Source of the DNA: Streptomyces viridiviolaceus
GTDB taxonomy: Bacteria > Actinomycetota > Actinomycetes > Streptomycetales > Streptomycetaceae
NCBI RefSeq assembly: GCF_014650995.1
Contig: NZ_BMWA01000006.1
Span: forward strand, 186,891 to 250,890
Length of the DNA: 64,000 nucleotides
Direction of reading: 5' to 3'
Numbering within the stretch: the first letter of the stretch is position 1; every line of letters begins with the position of its first letter. Made by a program: the position numbers and the translations under genes. The notes beneath the pieces are model-generated. The model searched no databases. It saw only the letters and a list, made by a program, of their open reading frames with translations, and was not told the origin of the DNA. Below are positions 16,628 to 24,509 of this stretch, one piece after another.

Positions 16628-18232
16628 CTACTGCTGTTCCCACTTCCGGGCGGGGAAGTCGCACGCCTCCCGGGGTTCCTTCGCGGGAAGCAGACGCACC
16701 TGCCCCGTCGGCACCTTGAACGGTTCGGCGGTGTCCGGGTCCCACAGCACGACGTCGTCTCCGGCGACACCGAACGACAGGTAGGGGAGCCCGGGACGCA
16801 GTTCACCGCCCTGTACGTTCAGCTGCTTCCGGGCGACCGTCGGCTCCACACAGGTCCACTCGGCGTCGACCCCGAAGTACGGTGGAGGGGACTTCCGTTC
16901 CCCGGCGGCCTTCTTCACGGCCTCGGCCGCGTCGTTCGCGGAGTTGACGGCGAGGACGGCGACCAGCCCGATCACCAGGGTCTGTGCGGCCACGTACAGC
17001 AGGACGTTCGTGTCCTCCCCCGGGCGGACGAAGGACGCGTGCACATGCTTCGCGATGCCCCAGCCGGCCGGTACGAACAGGGCCAGACTCAGGAAGCTCA
17101 ACAGCCTGCCGGCCGCCAGCACCTGCCAGATGCCCGGCACGTCCAGATCCTCCGGGTCGAGCCCGAGCGCGTCCGCGTACAGGGCGTGGAGCACGGAACC
17201 CGACGCGACGGCGAACGACACCAGTGCGGTGAACACGAGGGGGGCCGCCCAGGTCAGCCACTCGCCCCAGGTCCACTGCCGTATCAGGAGCCAGACGCCG
17301 ATCGCGGTGAGCGCGGAGGCGTTGTAGACGAGCATCTGGAGTGGCGTCAGTGCCTCTGTCTCCGAGGAGAACCAGCCGAGAGTGAACCCCAGGAGGATCG
17401 ACGCCGCCAAGCACACGATGACGACGCTCGGCGCACGTCCGCCCGACAGGAAGATCCTGCTGCCGCTGCGCACCGACCCCGCGAAGCAGGCCGCCGCGCA
17501 CATCCCCCAGAACCAGGCCCGAGAGCCGCTCTGGTGCTGGGCGACGACGGCGAGGGACGTCATCGCCAGCAACCACGCCATGAGCCGGTACTGCCGGCGC
17601 TTTCCGTCCTCCTCGCGTCTGAGCACGATGTGACCGCGCTCCCGACCGTGCAGGGTGCGCACATCGACGTCCGTGCGGGCCGGGGCTCCCGTCGGCATGC
17701 CCATCCGGGCGAGCCTCCTGGCTTCCGAGGCGGTGCCGCTCACGTACGTACCGATGTCATGGCGTCCTCTCCGCTCCGTCAGCCTGGCGCGGGCCATGGC
17801 CCACTTCCGGCGCAGTGTCGCGCGCAGGCCCGGCGGACCGTGCGGCGAGCGCAGGGGCGGACGATGCGCGACGCTGTGGACCCGCCACTCGGTGAGCTGC
17901 TCCCGGTCGACGTCGAGCAAGTCGCAGCGTCTGACGTACATCTCGATCCGGGCCGTCCGCGCCAGACGCTGGACCCGCCAGGCGGCTGCCCGCTCGGTCC
18001 TGCTGTTCCGGGCGCCCATCAGGTGTACTTCCACGCAGTACAGCCGCGAGTCGGGATCCGGGGTCAGCACTCCCGCCGAAAGGTCATCGCCTCGCGCGAA
18101 CGAGGTGACGACCGGCCACCCGCGCCGCTCGAACTCGTCCTCCGCCTTCTCCCAGTCCCGCTGCCCGCCCCGCACCTCCACGAGTGCCAGTGCTCGCTGG
18201 TCGTACCTGACACGCACCGCGTGTGCCCCCAA
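16628..18232 (-). CDS. Large integral membrane protein of unknown function
   Basis: This 534-aa protein starts at TTG 18232, six bases after GGTCAGGAG, which makes the rare start credible. The soluble N-terminal ~215 residues include an α/β-looking segment (ERRGWPVVTSFARGDDL) rich in Arg. Then come about seven hydrophobic helices (roughly 218-450), and a C-terminal soluble tail with two short β-rich stretches (LPYLSFGVAGDDVVLWD). I do not recognise a family. It stands alone. The soluble-membrane-soluble layout would fit a sensor or a phage/stress-related membrane factor, but nothing in context chooses between these. Confidence 0.75.
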   Translation of the reverse strand: MGAHAVRVRYDQRALALVEVRGGQRDWEKAEDEFERRGWPVVTSFARGDDLSAGVLTPDPDSRLYCVEVHLMGARNSRTERAAAWRVQRLARTARIEMYVRRCDLLDVDREQLTEWRVHSVAHRPPLRSPHGPPGLRATLRRKWAMARARLTERRGRHDIGTYVSGTASEARRLARMGMPTGAPARTDVDVRTLHGRERGHIVLRREEDGKRRQYRLMAWLLAMTSLAVVAQHQSGSRAWFWGMCAAACFAGSVRSGSRIFLSGGRAPSVVIVCLAASILLGFTLGWFSSETEALTPLQMLVYNASALTAIGVWLLIRQWTWGEWLTWAAPLVFTALVSFAVASGSVLHALYADALGLDPEDLDVPGIWQVLAAGRLLSFLSLALFVPAGWGIAKHVHASFVRPGEDTNVLLYVAAQTLVIGLVAVLAVNSANDAAEAVKKAAGERKSPPPYFGVDAEWTCVEPTVARKQLNVQGGELRPGLPYLSFGVAGDDVVLWDPDTAEPFKVPTGQVRLLPAKEPREACDFPARKWEQQ

Positions 18233-18328
18233 GTGGATCTCCTGACCGCGGATGGATCAACCCGCGGCACAGCACATCATGCAAGGAGCCGACGCACGAC
18301 GGCGTTCGTGGGCTGCACACGGGAACGC

Positions 18329-19105
18329 CTAGCCGCGCACAGCCGCCTCCACAGCCCGGGCCAGAAGAACGTCTGCCTCCGTGACACGGGCGGCCAGAGC
18401 TTCGGGATCCGGGGTGAGGCTCGCCGTCAGTGCGTCGACTGCGGTCAGCCCTGCCCGCTCGACGAGCCCCTTCTCATTGGTGACCCACTGCCCGCGTGCC
18501 GCCAGTACCGCGTGGGCGGTCTGTGCGGTGGCGAGGGCGATGGCGCCCGCGACCTGGGTGAGGGCGCCCTTGGGGGCGTGGCCGGCCTTGGCGTAGGCGA
18601 GGGTGGCCGCGGCGTCGCCGTGCCAGCGTCCGGGGGCGGTGGCGCGCAGGGCGTCCGGGTAGGCGGGGCGGGGCAGTTCCCCGCGCAGCACCTCGTTGAT
18701 CGCGAGTTCCGCGACGACCAGGTACGTCGGGATGCCCGCCAGGTGGAACATCAGCGGCTCGACTCGGAAGCGTCCCGCCTCCGCCTCCGCCCTCTCGTGC
18801 TCGACGACGTCGAGGTCGCGGTAGTGCACGTCGACCCGGCGTTCGTCGATCGTGAGCCAGGCGCCGCCGTTGAAGACACCTCCGCCCCAGGCGCCGATCT
18901 CGGAGACCTCGCCCGTCCAGCCGACCGCTCGGAGGTCCGCCGGGTCGAAGGCGCCCCGGTAGTAGATCGCCATGTCCCAGTCGCTGTCCGGACGGTGGGT
19001 GCCCTGGGCCCGGGAGCCGCCGAGGGTGACCGCCCGGACGGTGGGCAGGGCGGCGAGACGGTCGGCGGTGGTGTCGAGGAAGACCTGGTCCGGGAGGGAG
19101 GGCAC
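18329..19105 (-). CDS. Nucleotidyltransferase-domain protein
   Basis: This 258-aa protein has the polymerase-β superfamily nucleotidyltransferase signature GGSRAQGTHRPDSDWD (about residues 29-44), i.e. GS..xxxDxD. A third acidic strand, RRVDVHYRDLD, follows at about 89-99, completing the catalytic triad. The C-terminal half is helical and alanine-rich, as in small-molecule (aminoglycoside-type) nucleotidyltransferases and DUF4037-like relatives. The GTG at 19105 follows AGGAG. It may modify a small molecule or a protein; no antitoxin-like partner of the MNT/HEPN type lies beside it. Confidence 0.85.
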   Translation of the reverse strand: MPSLPDQVFLDTTADRLAALPTVRAVTLGGSRAQGTHRPDSDWDMAIYYRGAFDPADLRAVGWTGEVSEIGAWGGGVFNGGAWLTIDERRVDVHYRDLDVVEHERAEAEAGRFRVEPLMFHLAGIPTYLVVAELAINEVLRGELPRPAYPDALRATAPGRWHGDAAATLAYAKAGHAPKGALTQVAGAIALATAQTAHAVLAARGQWVTNEKGLVERAGLTAVDALTASLTPDPEALAARVTEADVLLARAVEAAVRG

Positions 19106-19244
19106 GGCTGTGGGCTCCTGGTGGTCGGGGACAGGGCTCGCAAGGGTACGCGGGCGCCGTGCGCGGGGCGATTGTCAGTGGCGCGGGTTATCAATGAAGT
19201 GGTCACGGAGCGTAGCGACGACTCGATCGACTGGGGAGGTCGTG

Positions 19245-19895
19245 ATGACGGCACGGGCGAGGGACCGCGGGCGGAGCGGCGACGGGCAGGGGCGTGCGTA
19301 CGTCTCGACGGCCGGGCTGCGGGCCAGGGGCTGGACCGCCGGGTTGGTGCGCCGACTGCTCGGGGAGCCCGATCTGCTGCGCGCCCATCCGCACGTCGGC
19401 TCGGCGCCGCCGACTCCTCTGTACGCCGTCGAGCGGGTCGAGGCCGCGGAGCGCGACGCCGCGTTCCGGGCCGCGTCGGCGGCTGCCGCACGCCGGTCCG
19501 CGACGGCCGGGGCGACCGCTCGGCGCACCCGGCGGGTGCTGTCGGCTCGGATCCCACCCCAGGGAGGAGACCGACCGCAGGAAGGAGACCGACTGCAGGG
19601 AGGAGACCGACCCCAGGGAGGAGACCGACCGCAGGAAGGAGACCGACCCCAGGGAGGAGACCGACCGCGGAGAGAAACCCGATCCCCGGGAGCGATCCCG
19701 CCGCAGGGGGGCGTCCCCGCCACAGGGTGCGTCCCACCGCAGGGAGGAGACCCGCCCTGGGGAAGCCTCGCGCCGCAGGGAGGCCTCCCGCCGCAGACCC
19801 GTGCACGCCCGGGAAATTCGGATGCGGCGGCCGGGCGAGGAGCGGACGATCACGGTGTCGACCGTTCGCAGCCACCGCCCCAGGAGCCCCTGTGA
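19245..19895 (+). CDS. Putative DNA-binding-like protein with a (PQGGDR)n hexapeptide array
   Basis: This 216-aa protein begins at the ATG at 19245 after GGGGAGGT. Residues about 20-80 (STAGLRARGWTAGLVRRLLG, then PTPLYAVERVEAAE) resemble the short MerR/excisionase-like helical domains found in Streptomyces and actinophage proteins. An Ala/Arg-rich helix follows. Residues about 105-140 are six copies of P-Q-G/E-G-D-R, then a Pro/Gly-rich disordered tail. The terminal GTGA overlaps the RidA start by 4 bp, so the two are coupled. Function is unknown; DNA binding is an inference from the N-terminal pattern only. Confidence 0.65.
   Translation: MTARARDRGRSGDGQGRAYVSTAGLRARGWTAGLVRRLLGEPDLLRAHPHVGSAPPTPLYAVERVEAAERDAAFRAASAAAARRSATAGATARRTRRVLSARIPPQGGDRPQEGDRLQGGDRPQGGDRPQEGDRPQGGDRPRRETRSPGAIPPQGGVPATGCVPPQGGDPPWGSLAPQGGLPPQTRARPGNSDAAAGRGADDHGVDRSQPPPQEPL
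19557..19664 (+). repeat. Coding minisatellite, six 18-bp units
   Basis: Six consecutive 18-bp units of the form cc(c/g)cagg(g/a)aggagaccga (one begins ctgcag) encode Pro-Gln-Gly/Glu-Gly-Asp-Arg. Degenerate units continue to about 19780. Each unit contains GGAGG or AAGGAG, so the message carries a run of Shine-Dalgarno-like sequences inside the coding region. Confidence 0.9.
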
Positions 19896-20305
19896 TCCAG
19901 CGCGTCACCGTGCCCGGTCTCTTCCCGCCACCCCTCTACTCCCACGCCTCCGTCGTCGAGGCCGGGACGAAGCTCGCCTTCCTGGCCGGTTCCGTCCCCC
20001 TCGACGCCGAGGGGAAGCTGATCGGTGAAGGGGATCCGGTCCGGCAGGCCGAGCAGGTGATCGCCAACCTCGGGGAGCAACTGCGCGCTGTGGGAAGCGA
20101 CCTGGCGCATGTCGTCGCGACCGATGTGTACGTCGTGAGTGGTGAGACCGCCGTTCTGTCCGCCGTCTGGGACGTCGTCGAGGCGTCCGGGCTCAGTGCC
20201 GGACCGCATTCCTCGACGCTGATCGGGGTGGCCTGTCTCGGCTACTCGGGGCAGTTGGTGGAGATCACGGCGACGGCCGTCGTACCGGAGGAGGCGCGGC
20301 CGTGA
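19892..20305 (+). CDS. RidA/YjgF-family protein
   Basis: This 137-aa RidA-family protein starts at GTG 19892 after AGGAG and overlaps both neighbours by 4 bp. Features are the N-terminal P..YSHASVVEAGTKLAFLAG segment, the QAEQVIANL helix and the C-terminal VEITATAVVP strand. The position of the catalytic Arg of canonical RidA (usually in ..R....) reads SSTLIGVACLG, so the arginine that binds the imine carboxylate appears absent. It is therefore more like a Rid-family paralogue (Rid2-7 type) than the archetypal 2-aminoacrylate deaminase. Confidence 0.85.
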   Translation: MIQRVTVPGLFPPPLYSHASVVEAGTKLAFLAGSVPLDAEGKLIGEGDPVRQAEQVIANLGEQLRAVGSDLAHVVATDVYVVSGETAVLSAVWDVVEASGLSAGPHSSTLIGVACLGYSGQLVEITATAVVPEEARP

Positions 20306-20760
20306 GCCGGGAGTACCCGGTCCTGCGGCGGGCCACGGCCGCCGACGCCCGCGCCGCGGCCGACGTCTGGCTGCGCTCCTTCGCCGCCGCACTGCCCACG
20401 GTCGTCAGGCCACGCTCCGACGGCGAGGTGCGCGCGTACTTCCGGGACGTCGTGGTGCCGTCGCGGGAGACATGGGTCGCGGAGGAGGACGGGGACGGAA
20501 TCGTCGGGGTGATGGTGCTCGACGGCGACGTGCTCTCCCAGCTGTACCTCGACCCCGGCCGGCGCGGACGCGGTATCGGCGACCTGTTCGTCCGGCTCGC
20601 CAAGGAACGCAGCCCTGAAGGGCTGAGCCTGTGGACCTTCCAGGTCAACAGGCCCGCCCAGCGCTTCTACGAGCGGCACGGATTCGTCGCCGCCGAGTGG
20701 ACGGACGGCCGGGGCAACGAGGAGCGGGAGCCGGACGTGCGGTTCGTCTGGCGTCCCTGA
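20302..20760 (+). CDS. GNAT-family N-acetyltransferase
   Basis: This 152-aa GNAT protein has the acetyl-CoA pyrophosphate-binding motif LDPGRRGRGIGDLFVRLA (about 91-108), the QVNRPAQRFYERHGF motif B region, and an N-terminal RRATAADARAAADVW helix. It is the last gene of a three-gene run in which each start overlaps the previous stop by 4 bp (GTGA). The substrate is unknown; association with a Rid-family protein suggests a small amine or amino acid. Confidence 0.9.
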   Translation: MSREYPVLRRATAADARAAADVWLRSFAAALPTVVRPRSDGEVRAYFRDVVVPSRETWVAEEDGDGIVGVMVLDGDVLSQLYLDPGRRGRGIGDLFVRLAKERSPEGLSLWTFQVNRPAQRFYERHGFVAAEWTDGRGNEEREPDVRFVWRP

Positions 20761-20787
20761 CCCGGCGCCGGCCGGCGGCGGCTCCGG

Positions 20788-21765
20788 TCAGTCCGCCGTT
20801 CCCCGGCGTGCGGCGTACTTGTCCGTCGCCGCGACGAGCAGTTCCGTCACGCCCGGCGCGCTCGCGCTGTGGCCGGCCTCGTCCACGAGCAGCAACTCGC
20901 TGCCGGGCCAGGCGTGGTGGAGCCGCCACACGGTGCCGAGCAGGTTGCCGGGGTCGAGTCCGCCCTGCACCAGGGTGCCGGGGATGCCCTTCAGGAGACC
21001 TGCGTCGCGCAGGACGACGCCCTCGTCGTTGCCGTCGCCGAGGAAGTGGTCCTGGCCCCAGTAGTGCGTCACCATGCGCGCGAAGCCCATGCGGAACACC
21101 GGATCCTCGTACCGCGCCACCGAGCGCGGCGGCGCCGACGCGATCGCCGTCTCCCAGTCCGTCCAGGCACGTGCCGCCCGCTCACGCACTCGCGGGTCGG
21201 GGGATTCCAGCAGCCGGTTGCAGGCAGCGGCGAGGTTCCCGTCCCGCTCGTCCTCGGGAAGCACCGCCAGGAACCGTGCGAACGCCTCGGGGAAGATCTT
21301 CCCGAGGCCCTTGGTCATCAGCGAGACCTCGGGGTTGGAACCGGTCGCGACCGCCGTGAGCACCAGCTCCGTCACGGCATGGGGGTGCGTCTGGGCGTAG
21401 CGCAGCCCCAGCACCGATCCCCAGGACACGCCCCACACCAGCCACCGCTCGATGCCGAGGTGCCGCCGCAGCAGCTCCAGGTCGGCCATGACGTGAGCCG
21501 TGGTGTTGACGCTCATGTCGGTGTCGTGCGCGCTCGCGTGCGGCGTCGAGCGCCCGCAGCCGCGCTGGTCGAGAAGCACGATCCGGTACGCGGAGGGGTC
21601 GAAATAGCGCCGGAAGTTCGCGCTCGCGCCGGACCCGGGCCCGCCGTGCAGCACCACCGCGGGCTTGCCGTGCGGATTGCCGCAGGTCTCCCAGTGGATT
21701 CGGTTGCCGTCACCGACGTCGAGCATGCCGTGGTCGTACGGTTCGATCTCCGGATACAGGCTCAT
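20788..21765 (-). CDS. pip: Proline iminopeptidase (α/β hydrolase, S33)
   Basis: This 325-aa S33 peptidase-family hydrolase has the oxyanion motif HGGPGSG (about 40-46), the DQRGCGRSTPH segment typical of proline iminopeptidases, the nucleophile elbow GVSWGS (about 112-117; canonical GGSWGS), and a late catalytic histidine in DEAGHSA. The catalytic Asp is probably in QGGLDPGN. These enzymes release N-terminal proline in the cytosol. The Gly-to-Val change in the elbow is conservative. The ATG at 21765 lies 17 bp after the uracil-DNA glycosylase stop, so both may be co-transcribed. Confidence 0.9.
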   Translation of the reverse strand: MSLYPEIEPYDHGMLDVGDGNRIHWETCGNPHGKPAVVLHGGPGSGASANFRRYFDPSAYRIVLLDQRGCGRSTPHASAHDTDMSVNTTAHVMADLELLRRHLGIERWLVWGVSWGSVLGLRYAQTHPHAVTELVLTAVATGSNPEVSLMTKGLGKIFPEAFARFLAVLPEDERDGNLAAACNRLLESPDPRVRERAARAWTDWETAIASAPPRSVARYEDPVFRMGFARMVTHYWGQDHFLGDGNDEGVVLRDAGLLKGIPGTLVQGGLDPGNLLGTVWRLHHAWPGSELLLVDEAGHSASAPGVTELLVAATDKYAARRGTAD

Positions 21766-21782
21766 CCCGGCACGCTAACGCC

Positions 21783-22502
21783 CTACGCCGGCCCCGTCGC
21801 CCCGTTTCCGGCCGGCAGGCCCGCCGCCCGCGCCGCCGTGCCCAGCACCTCCCGGAGCATCGCGGGGGTGAGCCGGCCGGTGAAGGTGTTGCGCTGGCTG
21901 ACGTGGAAGCACCCGAAGAGGTCCAGTCCGCCGAGGGCCACCCGTGTGCCGTGCGCGAAGGCCGGTCTCGGCCTGGGCACGCTCCAGCCGGCCTCCGCGA
22001 ACGCGGGCAGCGCGGCCTGCCAGCCGAACGCGCCGAGCACGACCACGGCCCGCAGCGTCGGGCGCAGCAGCTTCAGCTCCTGGACGAGCCACGGGCGGCA
22101 GGTGTCGCGCTCCTCGGGGGTGGGTTTGTTGGCGGGCGGCGCGCAGTGCACCGGCGAGGTGACGCGCACGCCGTACAGCTCCAGTCCGTCGTCAGCGGCG
22201 ACCGCGGTGGGCTGCGAGGCGAGACCCACGTCGTACAGGGCCTGGTACAGCACGTCCCCGGACCGGTCGCCGGTGAACATCCGGCCGGTGCGGTTCCCGC
22301 CGTGGGCCGCGGGGGCGAGCCCGACGATCAGCAGGCGGGCGTCCGGCGGACCGAAGCCCGGCACCGGCCGGCCCCAGTACGTCCAGTCGGCGAAGGCCGC
22401 CCGTTTGGTGCGGGCCACCTCCTCCCGCCAGGCGACCAGCCGCGGGCAGGCCCGGCAGCCCGCGATCCGCTGGTCGAGTCCGACGAGGCCGCTGGTGTCC
22501 AT
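21783..22502 (-). CDS. Uracil-DNA glycosylase, family 5 (UdgB-like)
   Basis: This 239-aa protein has the iron-sulfur cysteines C16 and C19 (GCRACPRL) and a second pair in VHCAPPANKPTPEERDTC. The active-site motif is GLAPAAHGGNRTGRMFTGD and the DNA-binding motif is HVSQRNTFTGRLT. The AAHGGNRTG form identifies family 5, in which the usual catalytic Asp of family 4 is missing. Family-5 enzymes remove uracil and some deaminated purines from DNA, a relevant job in a GC-rich genome prone to cytosine deamination. Confidence 0.93.
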   Translation of the reverse strand: MDTSGLVGLDQRIAGCRACPRLVAWREEVARTKRAAFADWTYWGRPVPGFGPPDARLLIVGLAPAAHGGNRTGRMFTGDRSGDVLYQALYDVGLASQPTAVAADDGLELYGVRVTSPVHCAPPANKPTPEERDTCRPWLVQELKLLRPTLRAVVVLGAFGWQAALPAFAEAGWSVPRPRPAFAHGTRVALGGLDLFGCFHVSQRNTFTGRLTPAMLREVLGTAARAAGLPAGNGATGPA

Positions 22503-22598
22503 CCCTCAACCGTAAGACCCCCGACCGTAGGACCGAGGATCCCGCTCACCTCGGCCGCCCGGCCCACCTGCCGAGCCTCGGGAGTTAAGGTCGGGGAC

Positions 22599-23222
22599 AT
22601 GGCTTTCGAGCATGACGAGGACAGGGACGGCCGGGCGGGCGGCCCACGGGATTCCGCTACTGCGAAGGCCGGGGTGAACCCCGCCGGTCAGGCCGCTGAG
22701 ACGACCGCGGAGCGGGACGCTCATCAGGCCACGGACCCGAAGATCGCCGCTGCCGTCGCCGCCGCCGAGGCGGCGGGGCCGCAGCCCGGCGAGACCGTCC
22801 GCGTCGACAGCTGGATCTGGGCCGTCCGCCTGATCAAGACCCGCTCCCTCGGGGCCACCGCCTGCCGGGGCGGTCACGTTCGGGTGAACGGCGAGCGGGT
22901 GAAGCCCGCTCATTCCCTGCGCGTCGGCGACGAGGTACGCCTGCGCCAGGAGGGCAGGGAGCGGATCGTCGTCGTCAAACGGCTGATCCGCAAGCGTGTC
23001 GGCGCCCCGGTGGCCGCCCAGTGCTACATCGACAACTCGCCGCCGCCCCCGCCCCGCGAGGCCGTCGCCCCGGCCGGCATCCGGGACCGGGGCGCCGGCC
23101 GCCCGACCAAGCGCGACCGGCGCGAGCTGGAACGCCTGCGCGGACTCGGGGGTCTGGGCCAACCCGGCCACCCCGGCCAACCCGGCCGCCAGAGCCGCCC
23201 CGGCCGCCCCGAAGGAAGCTGA
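22599..23222 (+). CDS. S4-domain RNA-binding protein (Hsp15-like)
   Basis: This 207-aa protein starts at the ATG at 22599. After an acidic, Ala-rich N-terminal extension (1-62) comes an S4 fold (about 68-130: VRVDSWIWAVRLIKTRS, then CRGGHVRVNGERVKPAHSL and RVGDEVRL). The tail is Pro/Gly/Arg-rich. Hsp15-like S4 proteins bind the 50S subunit with stranded peptidyl-tRNA in E. coli; the long N- and C-terminal extensions differ from that model. The gene converges on the DoxX gene with only 8 bp between. Confidence 0.88.
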   Translation: MAFEHDEDRDGRAGGPRDSATAKAGVNPAGQAAETTAERDAHQATDPKIAAAVAAAEAAGPQPGETVRVDSWIWAVRLIKTRSLGATACRGGHVRVNGERVKPAHSLRVGDEVRLRQEGRERIVVVKRLIRKRVGAPVAAQCYIDNSPPPPPREAVAPAGIRDRGAGRPTKRDRRELERLRGLGGLGQPGHPGQPGRQSRPGRPEGS

Positions 23223-23230
23223 GGGCACGG

Positions 23231-23668
23231 TCATCCGCGTCGGCGGACCGACCGCAGCAGCTCCGCGTTGCGCTCTCGGCGCGCCCAGGCGATGACGAGC
23301 AGCGGCACGATCAGGATGACGGGTGTCGCCGCGTTCTCCCCGTCGAAGACGGTGAGCTGGACGACGAACGCCCCGACGAGCAGCGCGCTCAGCGCCATGG
23401 CCGCCACCGACTGCAGCACCGGGACCAACAGGGCCACCGCTCCGGCCAGTTCGAGGATGCCGATGGCGTACATGCCCGCGCTGCCCCAGCCCATCTCGTC
23501 GAAGGTCTCGGCCGCCGACGAGTGGGCGATCAGCTTGGGCAGAGCGCTCGCTGCCCCGAAGAACAGGGCGAGGAGCACCTGGACCACGCGCAGCGTGATC
23601 CGGGCGCCCCGGCCACGGGAGGAGGTGACGGAAGCGGCGGCAGTGGTCGGAGCGGCGGTCTCGGACAT
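23231..23668 (-). CDS. DoxX-family membrane protein
   Basis: This 145-aa protein has four predicted helices (about 28-48, 65-85, 90-108, 112-130) and the DoxX family's GILELAGAVALLVP motif. The ATG at 23668 follows AGGAG. DoxX proteins are small quinone-related or redox-associated membrane proteins; some partner with SodA and SseA in mycobacteria. Neither partner is nearby. Confidence 0.85.
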   Translation of the reverse strand: MSETAAPTTAAASVTSSRGRGARITLRVVQVLLALFFGAASALPKLIAHSSAAETFDEMGWGSAGMYAIGILELAGAVALLVPVLQSVAAMALSALLVGAFVVQLTVFDGENAATPVILIVPLLVIAWARRERNAELLRSVRRRG

Positions 23669-23767
23669 CGGGTTCTCCTGGGGGAAGCGGTCCGTGCTGT
23701 GTCGCAGGTAAGACCGCCCTTCGCCCCCGAACTCATCGCTCCCAGACGAAACCCGCCGCCCGGCTTC

Positions 23768-24448
23768 CTAGCCCGCCGGCACGGCCCTCACCCAGGTTTG
23801 GTCCTCGGTCAGATACCGGTCCACCTTCAGGCCCGCCTCCCCGAGGGCTTCCTCGAACTGCTCCTTCGTCAGCGGCCGGGCCCGGAAGGTCTGCGTCCAG
23901 ACCGCGTCCGGGAACTCGTACTCCGCGCGCACCGCGTTCACGCCGTCCCCCACCGGTTCCGACGACACGATCCGCACGGTGAAGCCGCTGGGGTCGACCC
24001 GCTCACGCGGCAGGTTCGTGTGGTAGTCCTCGCCCTCCCGCTGGATCAGTACACAGCCGTCCTCCGCGACGTGCCGGGCACAGGTGCGCAGCAGCCCCCG
24101 GCGCACCTCGACGTCCCCGGTGTGCACGAGGAAGGACGCCAGCATCACCACGTCGAACGTCTCGCCCAGGTCCAGGTCCTCGATGGGGCTGCGTATGGTC
24201 CGCGCGCCGCTGACGTGCTCCAGCATCTCGGCCGACTCGTCCACCGCCGTGACCGTGAACCCGCGCTCCAACAGAGGTCGTGTCACGCGCCCCACGCCGC
24301 TGCCGAGCTCCAGGATGCGTGCGCCTGCGGGCACGGCGCCGGCGACGATGTCCGGCTCGTCTCCCACGGGCAGCCGCGAGTAGAGCTCGACCGCGCAGCC
24401 GTCCGGGGTGATGGCCCCGGGTCCCGTCCCCTGGTGTCCCTCTCGCAT
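23768..24448 (-). CDS. Class I SAM-dependent methyltransferase
   Basis: About 226 aa from the ATG at 24448, chosen because GGAG lies six bases upstream (inside the next in-frame ATG). SAM-binding motif I is RILELGSGVGRVT, motif II VTAVDESAEML, and motif post-I IEDLDLGETFDVVML. The C-terminal part (LTKEQFEEALGEAGLKVD) is typical of Methyltransf_25/11 enzymes. The substrate is unknown. It lies 61 bp after the acyltransferase gene on the same strand, so the two may be one transcript. Confidence 0.88.
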   Translation of the reverse strand: MREGHQGTGPGAITPDGCAVELYSRLPVGDEPDIVAGAVPAGARILELGSGVGRVTRPLLERGFTVTAVDESAEMLEHVSGARTIRSPIEDLDLGETFDVVMLASFLVHTGDVEVRRGLLRTCARHVAEDGCVLIQREGEDYHTNLPRERVDPSGFTVRIVSSEPVGDGVNAVRAEYEFPDAVWTQTFRARPLTKEQFEEALGEAGLKVDRYLTEDQTWVRAVPAG

Positions 24449-24509
24449 TTTCAGCTCCATGCCCGGCCAACGGGCCGCGCCCGCACGCCCGTTCCCACAC
24501 GGGCGCGGT

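Noticed and set aside
19557..19664. CRISPR-like repetition
   Set aside because: Units are 18 bp with no spacers and lie in frame inside a gene.
16523..20305. A 1260-codon open frame on the plus strand across three minus-strand genes
   Set aside because: Only its last 137 codons (RidA) are protein-like. The rest is Arg/Gly-rich antisense to well-supported genes, as GC bias produces.
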